In this document: positions 24,018 to 33,938 of the stretch, one piece after another
How the letters are laid out: the number at the start of each line of letters is the position of its first letter
Position numbering within the stretch: the first letter of the stretch is position 1
NCBI RefSeq assembly: GCF_018224925.1
Contig: NZ_JAGTUF010000005.1
Coordinates: forward strand, 124,001-188,000
DNA from: Magnetospirillum sulfuroxidans
GTDB lineage: Bacteria; Pseudomonadota; Alphaproteobacteria; Rhodospirillales; Magnetospirillaceae
Direction of reading: 5' to 3'
DNA length: 64,000 nt
Made by a program: the position numbers and the translations under genes
The notes under the pieces: generated by a model
The model's database searches: none
What the model was told of the DNA's origin: nothing
What the model saw: only the letters and a program-made list of their open reading frames with translations

Positions 24018-25817
24018 ATGAGTAATCCCCCCCCGACAGGCTCCCCCCCCTCCGGCTCCGCCGATAAGACCGATTGGTTGAGTGAGCTGATCTCGCCGCT
24101 GCGGACGGTCGGACGCGAGATGCTGGTCACCTCGTTGTTCGTCAACCTGCTGGCCCTGGCGGTTCCCATTTTCGTCATGCAGGTTTACGACCGGGTCATC
24201 GGTCATTCCGGCATGGAAACCCTGAAAGGTTTGCTGATCGGCATCGCCTTGGTGCTGGCCTTCGATTATGTGCTCAAGCAGACCCGGGGCCGCGTCATGC
24301 AAATGGTGGCGCTGCGTATCGACGTTGATATCGGCACGCGTCTGTTCGACAAGATGAACCGCCTGCCGTTGCGGATCTTGGAAACCAGGCCGGCGGCCCA
24401 TTGGCGCCAATTGTTCCAAGACGTCGATACCGTTCGCAACACCTTGTCCGGCGGCACCGCCCTGTTGCTGACCGACTTGCCTTTCGTTTTTATTTTCCTT
24501 GGCGTCATCTACGTCATCGGCCAACCGCTGGCCTTGGTGTTTGTCATCACCTTCGCCGCCTTCATCATCTTGGCCTGGCGATCCGGCCAGCGCCTGGGGC
24601 AATCGGCGAAAGCGGAAAAGAACGTCACCGCCAATCGCGACGCATTGATTTCGGAAATGATCGCCGGCCGCGGCACGGTCAAGGCGGTGGCCCTGGACAA
24701 GGCCCTGCGGCCGCTGTGGGAAGAACGTCAGGCCGGCGCCATTGAACATTCCATCCAGCGCGGCGCCATCGCCGATGGCTACGTCAATTTGGGCGGCATG
24801 CTGACGCTGATGGCCAATGTGATGGTGACCGCCGTCGGCGCCGTCTATATCATCGACCATCAGCTGTCCATGGGGGCGCTGATCGCCTGCAACATGCTGT
24901 CGGCGCGGTTATACGGCCCGATCAACCAATTGGTCGGGGCCTGGCGCGGTTTTGGCGCCTTTCGTCAGGCGGTTGCCCGCCTGGGGGAAACCTTCGAGAT
25001 GGCCGAAGACCGGGTCGAGACGACCATCACCCGCGAACGCCCCGCCGGCGTATTGCGGGTGGAAAACGTCGTCTTCACCTATGGCGGCGAAACCAACGCC
25101 CCGGCCACCATCGACATTGCCGCCCTGGATTTTCGTCCTGGCGGCCTGACCGCCATCTTGGGCAAGAACGGTAGCGGCAAGACCACCTTGCTGAAATTGC
25201 TGATGGGGCTTTACCCGCCCTTCAGCGGCCGGGTGTTGCTGGATGATGGCGACATGGCTCAGTTCACCCGCCATGAATTGGCCGGCTGGATCGGCTATGT
25301 GCCGCAAGAGACCTTGTTGTTCAACGCCACCATCCGCGACAACATCGCCTATGGCGCGCCGGGCTGTTCCGATCAGGCGATCTTGGAAGCCGCCCATGCC
25401 GCCGGCGTGCACAGCGCCATCGTCGATATGCCCGACGGCTATGCCACCACCATTGGCGAAGCCGGGTCGCGGCTATCGGCGGGGCAACGCCAGCGCATCG
25501 CCATCGCCCGCGCCCTGGCCGGCAACCCGGCCATCTTGTTGCTGGACGAACCCTCGGCCAGCCTGGACCGTCAAGCCGAGGAAGACCTGAGAGCCGCCCT
25601 GCAAGCCATGGCCCGCACCCGCACGGTCGTGGTCGTCACCCATTCCGCCGTGCTGTTGCCGGCCTGCCGCGACGTGGTGGTGCTCGACAAAGGCAAGGTC
25701 GCCGCCAGCGGCCTGGCCGCGGATATCCTGCCCCGCCTGTTCGCCCCCCGCCCCGCCCCAGTTCCGGCCCCGGCCCCGGCCCCTGCTCCTGCTCCTGCTA
25801 TCGGAGCGGCGCCATGA
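24018..25817 (+). CDS. Type I secretion ABC transporter (permease-ATPase)
   Basis: The 599-residue half-transporter has an N-terminal TM region (about 35-310) and an ATPase domain with Walker A GKNGSGKTT, signature RLSAGQRQR (for LSGGQ) and Walker B ILLLDEPSASLD. No C39 peptidase domain is present, so it is of the PrtD/LapB type, exporting proteins with uncleaved C-terminal signals. The tail is a Pro-Ala repeat (PAPVPAPAPAPAPAPA) encoded by a short GC-rich tandem repeat. Its stop overlaps the adaptor gene start by 4 bases. Confidence 0.93.
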   Translation: MSNPPPTGSPPSGSADKTDWLSELISPLRTVGREMLVTSLFVNLLALAVPIFVMQVYDRVIGHSGMETLKGLLIGIALVLAFDYVLKQTRGRVMQMVALRIDVDIGTRLFDKMNRLPLRILETRPAAHWRQLFQDVDTVRNTLSGGTALLLTDLPFVFIFLGVIYVIGQPLALVFVITFAAFIILAWRSGQRLGQSAKAEKNVTANRDALISEMIAGRGTVKAVALDKALRPLWEERQAGAIEHSIQRGAIADGYVNLGGMLTLMANVMVTAVGAVYIIDHQLSMGALIACNMLSARLYGPINQLVGAWRGFGAFRQAVARLGETFEMAEDRVETTITRERPAGVLRVENVVFTYGGETNAPATIDIAALDFRPGGLTAILGKNGSGKTTLLKLLMGLYPPFSGRVLLDDGDMAQFTRHELAGWIGYVPQETLLFNATIRDNIAYGAPGCSDQAILEAAHAAGVHSAIVDMPDGYATTIGEAGSRLSAGQRQRIAIARALAGNPAILLLDEPSASLDRQAEEDLRAALQAMARTRTVVVVTHSAVLLPACRDVVVLDKGKVAASGLAADILPRLFAPRPAPVPAPAPAPAPAPAIGAAP

Positions 25818-27307
25818 CCGAATTGACGCAAACACCGCCGCCAGCGCCCAAGCGTTTCGCCCCGGCGTTGAAAATGGCGGTGGCCGTGCTGCGCTGGCTT
25901 GGCCCTGATCCGGCGCAACCGGTGCTGACGCCACGGCAACGCCTGGAACGCCTTGGGCGGTTCCTGCTGCCTGGCGGCAACCTGCCCACGCCCACGGCCC
26001 CGGCAGCAGGCGGCAGCGGACGCTTGCATACCCTGGTCGAGACCTATCCCTTGCCCACATGGCGGCCGGTTGGCCGGCTGGTGATGATCGCCATCGCCTT
26101 GTTCATCGTCTGGGCCAACATCGCCCGGCTGGACGAAGTCGCCATCGCCGATGGCGAGGTGGTGCCGGAAGGCAAGGTCAAGGTCATCCAGCACCTGGAA
26201 GGCGGCGTCATCCGCGAGATTTATGTCTCGGAAGGCGACGAGGTCAAGGAAGGGGCGCCGCTGTTGCAACTGGACCTGTCGGCGGTGTCCATGAACCGCG
26301 AGGAATTGCAGGTTCGTCTTGACGGCCTAAGCTTGCAGGTCGCCCGGCTGCAAGCGGAACTTTCTGGCGCCACCAGCTTGAAGTTCCCGGCCGAGGAATC
26401 GTCCCGGCAGCCCGCTTTGGTGCAGGCCGAACAACGCAATTTCGACGCCCGCCGCCAATCGCACAAAAGCAATATGGCGGTTCTTGGCGATCAAGCCCGA
26501 CAAAAAGCCTTGGAAGTGCAGGAACTGGAAGCCCGTCACCGGGCCATCGGCGCCAATCTGAAACTGGCGCGGCAGCGGCTGGCCATGTCCACCGATCTGG
26601 TCAAATCGGGCCTGACCGCCAAGATGGAGCATGTACAGCTGCAAGCCCAGACCGAGGATCTGGAAGGGCAGTTCGACACCGTGCGCGCCAGCATTCCCCG
26701 CGCCCAGGCGGCCCAGGCCGAAGCGAAAAGCCGGCTGGAACAAGAACAGGCCAATTATGTCCGCACCACCCAGGCCGAGCTCAGCGATGCCGAGCTGAAT
26801 CTGGCGCGGACGCGGGAATTGCTGACCCAGGCATCGGACCAGCAGCAACGAACCCAGATCACCAGCCCCACCGACGGCATCATCAAGAACCTGCGGGCCA
26901 ACACCATCGGCGGCGTCATCCGCCCCGGCGACCCGATCATGGAAATCGTGCCCCTGCACGAACGCCTGCAAATCGAAGCCAAGCTATCGCCCATGGATCG
27001 CGGCTATGTGCTGCCGGGTCAGGCCGTCACCGTCAAGCTCTCCGCCTATGATTACGTCATCTATGGCGGCTTGGCCGGCACCGTGTCGCTGGTCGCCCCC
27101 GACACCACCATCGGCCCCGATAATCTGCCGTTTTATCGGGTGCTGGTGCATACCGACAAGGCTTACCTGGGCAACGAGGCGGACAAGCGCACCATCACCC
27201 CGGGCATGGTCGCCAGCGTCGAAATCCATACCGGCGACCGCTCGGTGATGCAATATCTGCTCAAGCCGGTGATGAAGCTCAAGCACGAAGCCTTCCGCGA
27301 GCGCTGA
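25814..27307 (+). CDS. HlyD-family membrane fusion protein of type I secretion
   Basis: The 497-residue protein has a cytoplasmic Pro-rich N-terminus, one TM helix (GRLVMIAIALFIVWANIARLD), a lipoyl-like start (VIQHLEGGVIREIYVSEGD), a long coiled coil (about residues 160-330) and the beta-barrel end (TPGMVASVEIHTGDRSVMQYLLKPV), the HlyD signature. It bridges the ABC transporter and the TolC channel. No substrate gene (RTX adhesin or toxin) is next to the operon. Confidence 0.93.
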   Translation: MTELTQTPPPAPKRFAPALKMAVAVLRWLGPDPAQPVLTPRQRLERLGRFLLPGGNLPTPTAPAAGGSGRLHTLVETYPLPTWRPVGRLVMIAIALFIVWANIARLDEVAIADGEVVPEGKVKVIQHLEGGVIREIYVSEGDEVKEGAPLLQLDLSAVSMNREELQVRLDGLSLQVARLQAELSGATSLKFPAEESSRQPALVQAEQRNFDARRQSHKSNMAVLGDQARQKALEVQELEARHRAIGANLKLARQRLAMSTDLVKSGLTAKMEHVQLQAQTEDLEGQFDTVRASIPRAQAAQAEAKSRLEQEQANYVRTTQAELSDAELNLARTRELLTQASDQQQRTQITSPTDGIIKNLRANTIGGVIRPGDPIMEIVPLHERLQIEAKLSPMDRGYVLPGQAVTVKLSAYDYVIYGGLAGTVSLVAPDTTIGPDNLPFYRVLVHTDKAYLGNEADKRTITPGMVASVEIHTGDRSVMQYLLKPVMKLKHEAFRER

Positions 27308-27326
27308 CCCGCGAGGCGCTGCAATC

Positions 27327-28109
27327 TCAGGTGATGTTGAAGCGCGACAAGCTTTCGGCCAGATCGTCGCCGAACTGAGCCCCCTTGCGGATCAGCGCCG
27401 CCCGCGGCGGCAACCCCGCCAGCTTGGGATGGCCCCAGGAATAGCTGGTCAGCACGGCGAACGGAATGCCTTGGGTCACCGGCATGGCGGCCAGGGCGCA
27501 GCCCAGATCGACGCCGGTCAAGATCCCCAATTCCATCGAGGCGATGACCATGTCCGGGCGTGTGTGAACAACGTTTTCCAACGCTTCGAACGGATTGCGC
27601 ACCACCGAGGTGCGATAGCCGCAAGCGGCCAATTCGCGTTCGACGATACGCGCCATGGCCTTTTCCGGCACCACCATCAGCACTTCGACGTTTTTTTGTT
27701 CGATCGGACCGAAATCAACGTCAGCGGCACGCTTGGCCGGTAACGAACGCATGACCGACGGCACATCGCTGTCGGTGACCTGTTCGCCATCGGCCAGCTT
27801 TTCGATGCGATCGACGAAAACCTGGATTTCATCAAGCTGGGCAGACTCGGCCACCTTCAACTCGCCGACATATTCGTCCAGACGATGGGTCACCAGCTTG
27901 ATCAGCGGCACATTCAAGGCCTGGGCGTGGCTGCGCAGGTTGCTGGCCTCGCGCTTGAGCGTCGCCAAGCCATCTTCGGCCGAAACGCTATGAGAGCGCA
28001 TATTGCCAACCAGAACCTGCAAGGAACTGGCGGTATCGCGCAATTCCTCAAGGAATTCAGAGATGACACGGCGTTCGTTTTCGTTATCGCCCGAATCGAA
28101 AGCTGACAT
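27327..28109 (-). CDS. Pseudo-receiver protein with N-terminal helical domain
   Basis: The 260-residue protein has a helical N-terminal half (residues 1-110, heptad-like, possibly HPt- or coiled-coil-like) and a C-terminal receiver fold (VEVLMVVPEKAMARIVEREL onward). The receiver lacks its phospho-acceptor: where PDLILLD is expected it reads PDMVIASMELG, and the acidic pocket reads VVPE. So it cannot be phosphorylated in the normal way and is probably a protein-interaction module. It follows the Rrf2 gene on the same strand and converges on the secretion operon. Confidence 0.75.
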   Translation of the reverse strand: MSAFDSGDNENERRVISEFLEELRDTASSLQVLVGNMRSHSVSAEDGLATLKREASNLRSHAQALNVPLIKLVTHRLDEYVGELKVAESAQLDEIQVFVDRIEKLADGEQVTDSDVPSVMRSLPAKRAADVDFGPIEQKNVEVLMVVPEKAMARIVERELAACGYRTSVVRNPFEALENVVHTRPDMVIASMELGILTGVDLGCALAAMPVTQGIPFAVLTSYSWGHPKLAGLPPRAALIRKGAQFGDDLAESLSRFNIT

Positions 28110-28181
28110 GCCCTTCCCCCTATCAAGATTGTGCGTTCACCGATACACCAGTTCCGGCGCAAACGGAATAGCCCGCAACAA

Positions 28182-28619
28182 TCAACCGCAGGCAGACAAA
28201 GGAGCAAGATTGCGTTCAGCCGCGATCATGTCGGCCAGGGTATGGGCATTCAACGCCTCGAAAAACGCCGAAATGCCCTGACCAAAGGCTTGCCGGGCCA
28301 GACAATTGGCACTGACCCGGCATTTATCGTCGCCATTGTCGCGCATGCAATGGGCCAGGGCGAAATCGTCTTCGACCCGACGAACGAATTCCCCCAGCCG
28401 CAAGGCCGTCGGTTCGACCAGCAGGCGGATACCGCCGTATTTCCCCCGCACGGTTTCCAAGAAACCGGCGCGGCCCAATTGGTGCACCACCTTGGTCAGG
28501 TGATTTTTGGAAATGCCATGGCTTTCGGCGATTTCGTTGATGGTGACCAGCTCGCCGCCACGCAGGCCGACATGAACCAGAACCCGCAAGGCATAGTCGG
28601 TGTGTAGTGTCAGACGCAT
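28182..28619 (-). CDS. Rrf2-family regulator, NsrR-like
   Basis: The 145-residue protein starts MRLTLHTDYALRVLVHVGL, as NsrR and RirA do; a longer frame from 28655 adds 12 residues unlike the family. The winged helix contains TINEIAESHGISKNHLTKVVHQL. Three cysteines (AHCMRDNGDDKCRVSANCLA) match the Fe-S cluster ligands of the family (C-x8-C-x5-C). NsrR senses nitric oxide with its cluster. Hemerythrins in this window would fit an NO response, but targets are not shown. Confidence 0.85.
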   Translation of the reverse strand: MRLTLHTDYALRVLVHVGLRGGELVTINEIAESHGISKNHLTKVVHQLGRAGFLETVRGKYGGIRLLVEPTALRLGEFVRRVEDDFALAHCMRDNGDDKCRVSANCLARQAFGQGISAFFEALNAHTLADMIAAERNLAPLSACG

Positions 28620-28636
28620 GGCATTGATCGTATTAT

Positions 28637-28646
28637 CCTTAAGGTT
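28637..28646. promoter_or_regulatory. Possible autoregulatory site of the Rrf2 regulator
   Basis: CCTTAAGGTT, 18 bases upstream of the Rrf2 start, shares ten bases with the perfect palindrome at 485-496. It is placed where an autoregulatory site would be expected. Confidence 0.3.
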
Positions 28647-28829
28647 AAGTGGCATCTTCTAATGGTTGCGATAAAGGGTCAAGCCATGCTTCGTCATGCC
28701 CCCCATGCCGATGGCGATGATGGACAAAGCGCCTTTCCATCGGCGGCGGCGGCGGATACAACTAGTGCTGTCTCGGGACGCCAGGATTGGGGATGGTCTT
28801 GGTGGTACAGCCCATGGGGGGGATAGTTC

Positions 28830-31340
28830 GTGGGGCCAGATAAGGCATCGATACCACCAGCCATGAGCGACGGCCACGTCAGCCGGTGGATCAGGCACAT
28901 ACCGATTGCATGGCGTATACCACTGGTCGTGGCCATGAACGCCGCCATCGCCCTGGCCGTCGGCCTGTTGGGATGGCAAAGCGCCTCGCTGGTCAGCCAC
29001 GACATCGAGGAATTGCGGCTGGTCCAGGAACGCGGCCGACAATTGTCGGATATCGACGCCCAGGCCAACCGCTTGCAAAGCCTGATCCGCCAATATCTGA
29101 ACGCCCCCACCGACGAGGTGATGAAGGAAATTTCGCGCAGGTCCGAGGATCTGTTCGCCGCCCTGTCCACCGCCACCCGCGAAAACGGCGAAAGCGAGGA
29201 AATCTCGCAATTGAACGAAGCTGCGCGGCGTTTCATCACCGGTTTCCAGCAATTAAAGGCCATCAACGCCGAAGTCTCCCGCATCTACGAGGCCGATATC
29301 GTCCAGGCCGCCGGCGAAATGTCGGGGCTTTACGCCATCTTGAACTCGTCCATCCGCAACGACCGCGCCACCCCCTTGGCCCCGGCCCTGGCCAAATCGC
29401 ACGAAAGCTTCATCGCCGCCATCATCGCCATCAACACCTTTTATTTCGGCGGCACCCCGCTTAAGGCCGATGCCGCGCACGAATCCCTGGGGCAGGTTAT
29501 TCAATCGGTGCCGCACCTGACCCAGCGGGCCACCAGCGAATTACAGCGCGAGACCCTGACGGTGATCGGCCGGCGCACCGTGCGCATGGATGAAGGTATC
29601 GAGGCCATGGCGCGGGCCTTTGACGACCGTGCCCGGATCTTGGCCCGCGATATCGACGCCAACCAAGCGATCATGGCCTCGGCCATCGACCGCATGATCT
29701 CACGCGGGCACGACCGCGAAGCCTCGCTGCAAAGCCAATCCTCCACCCTGCCCCGACGCACCGCCCTGGCCGGCATCGGCCTGGGGGTGATCTTGCTGAC
29801 CATGGGCGTCATCGCCAGTTGGCTGATCGGTCAATCCATCCGCCAGCCGCTGCTGCGTCTGCGCGCGGTGATGGAAGCGGGCGCCCGTGGCGATTGGTCC
29901 CAAGATATCGACGCCCCGAACCTTCCCGACGAATTGGCGGCGATGGCCCGAACCATCGCCGTGTTTCGCCGCAATGCCCTTGATAAAGCCCGGCTCGAGG
30001 AAGAGCGCGCCAAAATCAGCGCCCACCACGAAGAAGCCAAACGCCGCACCTTGCATGAATTGCTCGAGCAGATGGAAGCGCATGAACAAGGCGCGCCCTT
30101 CTCGAAACTGCTGGTCCCCGAAGCCGAAGGTGCCGAGGCGGCGGAAATCGCCCAGGTGTTCAACCGCGTGCTAGATAAATTCCAACTGACCGCGACCGAA
30201 CGAACCATCGCCATGGATCAGTTGACCCAGGCCAAGGAACAGGCGGAAACCGCCAATCAGGCGAAATCGTCGTTTCTGGCGGCGATGACCCATGAAATCC
30301 GCACCCCCATGAACGGCATCATGGACATGCTGCGCGACCTGCATCAATCGCCCTTGGCCCCGGACCAGGAACACGTGATCGCCACCATCCGCGAAACCGG
30401 CCTGTCATTGCTGAAAATCGTCGATGACGTGCTGGATTTTTCCCGCATCGAAGCCGGACGGCTGCGGCTGGAAAGCGTTTCGCTGGACCTGCCCCACCTG
30501 CTGGAAGGGGTGATCATGGCGGAAACGCCGCAGGCCCGCGACAAGGGGGTGCGGCTATACGGCTTCCACGATCCATCCATTCCCATCGGCCTGCGCGGCG
30601 ACCCGACCCGGCTGCGCCAGATTCTTTACAACCTGATTGGCAATGCGGTGAAATTCACCCAATCGGGCCACGTTTCCGTGTTCTTGCAATATGTCGAAGC
30701 ATCCTTGGGGTGTCAGCGGGTTCGCCTGATCGTCACCGATACCGGCATCGGCATCGCCGACGAGGCGCGGCAACAGCTGTTCCAGCCCTTCACCCAAGCG
30801 GACATTTCCACCCCACGGCGTTTTGGCGGCACCGGATTGGGGTTGTCCATCACCTATCGGCTGGTGCGCATGATGGATGGCGACATGAGCGTGCATAGCC
30901 AAGTCGGCATCGGCAGCACCTTCACCGTCGATCTGCCGTTGCGCCAAAGCGCCGACGTCGCGCCACGGCAAATGCCGGCCATCGATCTGATGGGATTGCG
31001 CTTGCTGGTGCTGTCGCCCGATACCGGCGAACGTTCGCAGATCGCCCGCCTGACCGAGCAAGAAGGCGCCGCCGTCGTCCGCGTCGCCAATGCGGATTCC
31101 GCCCGCGCCGCCTCGGACCGCGCGGTCACGACCCAGGCCCCCTTTGATCTGGCGGTGGTTTCCGCCGATGGCTTCACCTGTGCCGACGCCGCCCACCTGT
31201 CCCACACGCCCTTTTTGCTGATCGGCTATCCCGATCCGGCCCTTGGGATCGAGCGTCTGGAACGATGCCGGGGCCTGCTGGGGCGACCGCTGACGCCGGC
31301 GGCGCTGTATCACTCCATCGCCGCGGCCACGCGACGTTAA
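28830..31340 (+). CDS. TorS-like membrane histidine kinase with degenerate receiver
   Basis: The 836-residue kinase uses GTG 28830 behind GGGGGG. Two TM helices (about 28-50 and 315-335) flank a helical periplasmic sensor domain of TorS/helical-bundle type. A HAMP segment is followed by HisKA ([15 protein letters not shown]) and HATPase boxes ([17 protein letters not shown]). The C-terminus has a receiver-like domain whose usual Asp position reads [10 protein letters not shown], so it looks inactive. It may therefore phosphorylate a separate regulator. It is divergent from the Rrf2 gene. Confidence 0.88.
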   Translation: MGPDKASIPPAMSDGHVSRWIRHIPIAWRIPLVVAMNAAIALAVGLLGWQSASLVSHDIEELRLVQERGRQLSDIDAQANRLQSLIRQYLNAPTDEVMKEISRRSEDLFAALSTATRENGESEEISQLNEAARRFITGFQQLKAINAEVSRIYEADIVQAAGEMSGLYAILNSSIRNDRATPLAPALAKSHESFIAAIIAINTFYFGGTPLKADAAHESLGQVIQSVPHLTQRATSELQRETLTVIGRRTVRMDEGIEAMARAFDDRARILARDIDANQAIMASAIDRMISRGHDREASLQSQSSTLPRRTALAGIGLGVILLTMGVIASWLIGQSIRQPLLRLRAVMEAGARGDWSQDIDAPNLPDELAAMARTIAVFRRNALDKARLEEERAKISAHHEEAKRRTLHELLEQMEAHEQGAPFSKLLVPEAEGAEAAEIAQVFNRVLDKFQLTATERTIAMDQLTQAKEQAETANQAKSSFLAAMTHEIRTPMNGIMDMLRDLHQSPLAPDQEHVIATIRETGLSLLKIVDDVLDFSRIEAGRLRLESVSLDLPHLLEGVIMAETPQARDKGVRLYGFHDPSIPIGLRGDPTRLRQILYNLIGNAVKFTQSGHVSVFLQYVEASLGCQRVRLIVTDTGIGIADEARQQLFQPFTQADISTPRRFGGTGLGLSITYRLVRMMDGDMSVHSQVGIGSTFTVDLPLRQSADVAPRQMPAIDLMGLRLLVLSPDTGERSQIARLTEQEGAAVVRVANADSARAASDRAVTTQAPFDLAVVSADGFTCADAAHLSHTPFLLIGYPDPALGIERLERCRGLLGRPLTPAALYHSIAAATRR

Positions 31341-31365
31341 ATCCATCGCCGCGGCCACGCGACGT
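31314..31365 (+). repeat. Tandem duplication across the kinase stop codon
   Basis: A 24-base sequence at 31314-31337 is repeated exactly at 31342-31365, a 28-base period. Copy 1 encodes the last residues and the TAA of the kinase; copy 2 lies in the gap and regenerates a TAA. It is a recent local duplication. Confidence 0.9.
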
Positions 31366-31416
31366 AAAAAAAGTCTCGTGATTGTGTGATGCGGATTTTG
31401 GGGAGATACTCCCGTC

Positions 31417-33858
31417 ATGACCGCGCCCCCGACCCCTTACGAACAATCCACCCTCCTCGGCCGCTATCGACTGATCATCGCCGTCGTCGCCCCCATTTTG
31501 GCGCTGGTGACATTTTCCGCCTGGGTGGTGGAAGAAAAGATGGATGCCTATCGCGACAGCGCCGATTTGCTGGTGGCGGCGCAGATCGCCCGCGCCGCGC
31601 AATCGCTGACGCGGGAATTGGAAAGCGAACGGGTGTTGTCGGCGCGAAGCGTCAATCGCGATGACTTGCAGACCCGCTATGAACTGGAAGCACAGCGCCT
31701 TAATACCGACGAGCGGCTAAAGACGTTGTCGGCCGCCTTGCTGATGCCGGAAATCGCCGCCCGCGTTCCCGATCGGTCCAACATCCTTAATCCGGCGCAA
31801 TTGGGCACCTTGCGTGCGGCGGTCGATCTTGACGCCACCGCCAGCGCCGCCAGCGCCGGCTACAGCCGGGCCATCACCGGCTTGACCGCCTTGGCCACCA
31901 CCATGGCCCCCGCCGACCTGTCGCGGATCATCTCGGCCTATATGGATCTGGGCAATCTGAAGGACCGCATCGGTCGGGCCCGCGTGCTGTTGTCCACCCC
32001 CAATCAAAACGGCGAATTCAACCGCCAATCCCTGGCCGAAAACAACGCCGAGGCGCGGGCTTTCCTGGAATCCTTCCGCACCCATGCTTCGGCCCCACAG
32101 ATAAAATCGTTCGACGACATCGTCCAAGGCCCCATCGTCGGCATGGTCGAACGACTGCACAATCAGGCTTTGTCGGGCATGCTGGGCGACAAGGACCGCC
32201 AGGCCTGGGACGATGCCCATGTCGCCTTGCTCAAGCTTTACACCCGGGCCGAAGACCACATGTCCAGCGACATGGAAAAGGCGATCCAGGAAAACCTGAA
32301 AAGCACGCGCTTCACCTTTTTCCTGGTGGTGCTGGGGGTGATCATCCTGGTTGGCCTGAGCTTGGAATCACTGCGCCGGTCGGAACGGCGCGCCGTCTTG
32401 TGGGAAGAAGAAGCCCGCAAACTGTTCCGCGCCGTCGAACAAAGCCCGGTTTCGGTGCTGATCAGCGACGCTCAAGGCCTGATCGAATACGTCAACCCGG
32501 CCTTCACCACCATGACCGGCTATCATCGCGACGAAGTTCTGGGACATTCGCCGCGCATGCTGCGCTCGGACCAGACCCCGGCCGAAGTGTTCGCCGAATT
32601 GTGGGCCGCCATCAAGGCCGGCCAGGATTGGCGCGGCGAAATCGTCAACCAGCGCAAGGATGGCTCGGTCTATTGGGAATCCATGACCGTCGCCCCGGTC
32701 AAGGATGGCGACGGACATGTGGACAGCTACATCGCCTTCAAGGAAGACGTCACCGAAATCCGCACCTTGCGTCTGACCTTGGAACTGGAACACGCCAACC
32801 TGCGCCGGGTCTTCGCCTCGACCAAGGATCTGATCGCGCTGATCGACGCCGAAGGTCATTTCGAATACGCCAATCCGGCCCTGGAACAGACCTTTGGCCC
32901 GGTCATCGGCCTGCGTGCCCGCGATTATTTCCAACCCGCCATCGGCAATCTGGAAGATGACAACGCCCCGACCCGAGGCGAATGGGTGGCTGATCTCAAC
33001 GGCAAGACCTATGAAATCACCATAACCCCGGTCGACAACGCCCAGGGCGCGCCCTCCGCCTTGTTGGCGCTGCACGACATCACCACCCGCAAGCTGGCCG
33101 AAATGGCCATGGCCGAGGCGCGAGAAGCGGCGGAACTGTCCAACCGGGCCAAGACCGAGTTCCTGGCCACCATGAGCCACGAACTGCGCACGCCGCTCAA
33201 CGCCATCATCGGCTTTTCCGAAATCATCGAAAACGAATTGCTGGGACCGCTGGAAACCAGGCTATACCGGGATTACGCCCACGACATCAACGAATCCGGC
33301 CGTCATTTGCTGACGCTGATCAACGACATCTTGGACGTCGCCCGCCTGGAAGTCGGCCGCTTCGCCCTGATGGAAATGGATATGGACGTGGCCCAGACCG
33401 TGCGCATCAGCGTCCAATTGGTCAGCGAGCGGGCCAAGGCCGCCGGCCTGCGCATCGTCGAGCACATCCCCGACGATCTGCCCGGCCTGCATGGCGATGA
33501 ACGCCGCATCAAGCAGACCATCGCCAATATCTTGGCCAATGCCGTCAAGTTCACTGCCGCCGGCGGCAAGGTCACCATATCGGTCCAGACGGCTGACAAC
33601 GGCCTGGATATCATCGTCAGCGACAGCGGTATCGGCATTCATGCCGACGACATGACCAAGATCATGGCCCCCTTCGGCCAAGCCGAGTCAAGTTTGTCCC
33701 GCCGCTTCGATGGCGCTGGTCTGGGATTGCCGCTGGCGCGCCGCTTCATGGACATGCATGGCGGCCACTTGGCCATCTCCAGCACGCCGGGGCAAGGCAC
33801 CGTCGTTACCTTGCATTTCCCCGCCAGCCGCCTGCTGCCGGCGCAACCGGCCGAGTAA
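31417..33858 (+). CDS. Histidine kinase with nitrate/nitrite-sensing (NIT) and PAS domains
   Basis: The 813-residue kinase has a TM helix near the N-terminus ([20 protein letters not shown]), an extracytoplasmic helical NIT domain (about 45-280; [20 protein letters not shown] is typical), a second TM helix near 300, two PAS domains ([35 protein letters not shown]), HisKA ([21 protein letters not shown]) and HATPase ([18 protein letters not shown]). NIT domains sense nitrate or nitrite in NasR-type proteins; the ligand here is inferred. No receiver is attached. Confidence 0.88.
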   Translation: MTAPPTPYEQSTLLGRYRLIIAVVAPILALVTFSAWVVEEKMDAYRDSADLLVAAQIARAAQSLTRELESERVLSARSVNRDDLQTRYELEAQRLNTDERLKTLSAALLMPEIAARVPDRSNILNPAQLGTLRAAVDLDATASAASAGYSRAITGLTALATTMAPADLSRIISAYMDLGNLKDRIGRARVLLSTPNQNGEFNRQSLAENNAEARAFLESFRTHASAPQIKSFDDIVQGPIVGMVERLHNQALSGMLGDKDRQAWDDAHVALLKLYTRAEDHMSSDMEKAIQENLKSTRFTFFLVVLGVIILVGLSLESLRRSERRAVLWEEEARKLFRAVEQSPVSVLISDAQGLIEYVNPAFTTMTGYHRDEVLGHSPRMLRSDQTPAEVFAELWAAIKAGQDWRGEIVNQRKDGSVYWESMTVAPVKDGDGHVDSYIAFKEDVTEIRTLRLTLELEHANLRRVFASTKDLIALIDAEGHFEYANPALEQTFGPVIGLRARDYFQPAIGNLEDDNAPTRGEWVADLNGKTYEITITPVDNAQGAPSALLALHDITTRKLAEMAMAEAREAAELSNRAKTEFLATMSHELRTPLNAIIGFSEIIENELLGPLETRLYRDYAHDINESGRHLLTLINDILDVARLEVGRFALMEMDMDVAQTVRISVQLVSERAKAAGLRIVEHIPDDLPGLHGDERRIKQTIANILANAVKFTAAGGKVTISVQTADNGLDIIVSDSGIGIHADDMTKIMAPFGQAESSLSRRFDGAGLGLPLARRFMDMHGGHLAISSTPGQGTVVTLHFPASRLLPAQPAE

Positions 33859-33938
33859 CCCCACAGGACGGATTGTTGAAATTGCCCTGCCTTGAGAGGT
33901 AGGGTCTCACTCGTTTAGTTTTATTGGAAAGAACCCTG

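Noticed and set aside
25740-25800. Short GC-rich tandem repeat as a separate element
   Set aside because: It encodes the Pro-Ala tail of the ABC transporter and is simple low-complexity coding sequence.
33859-33938. FNR box upstream of hemN
   Set aside because: I looked for TTGAT-N4-ATCAA and found no acceptable match; TTGAAATTGCCC is not one.
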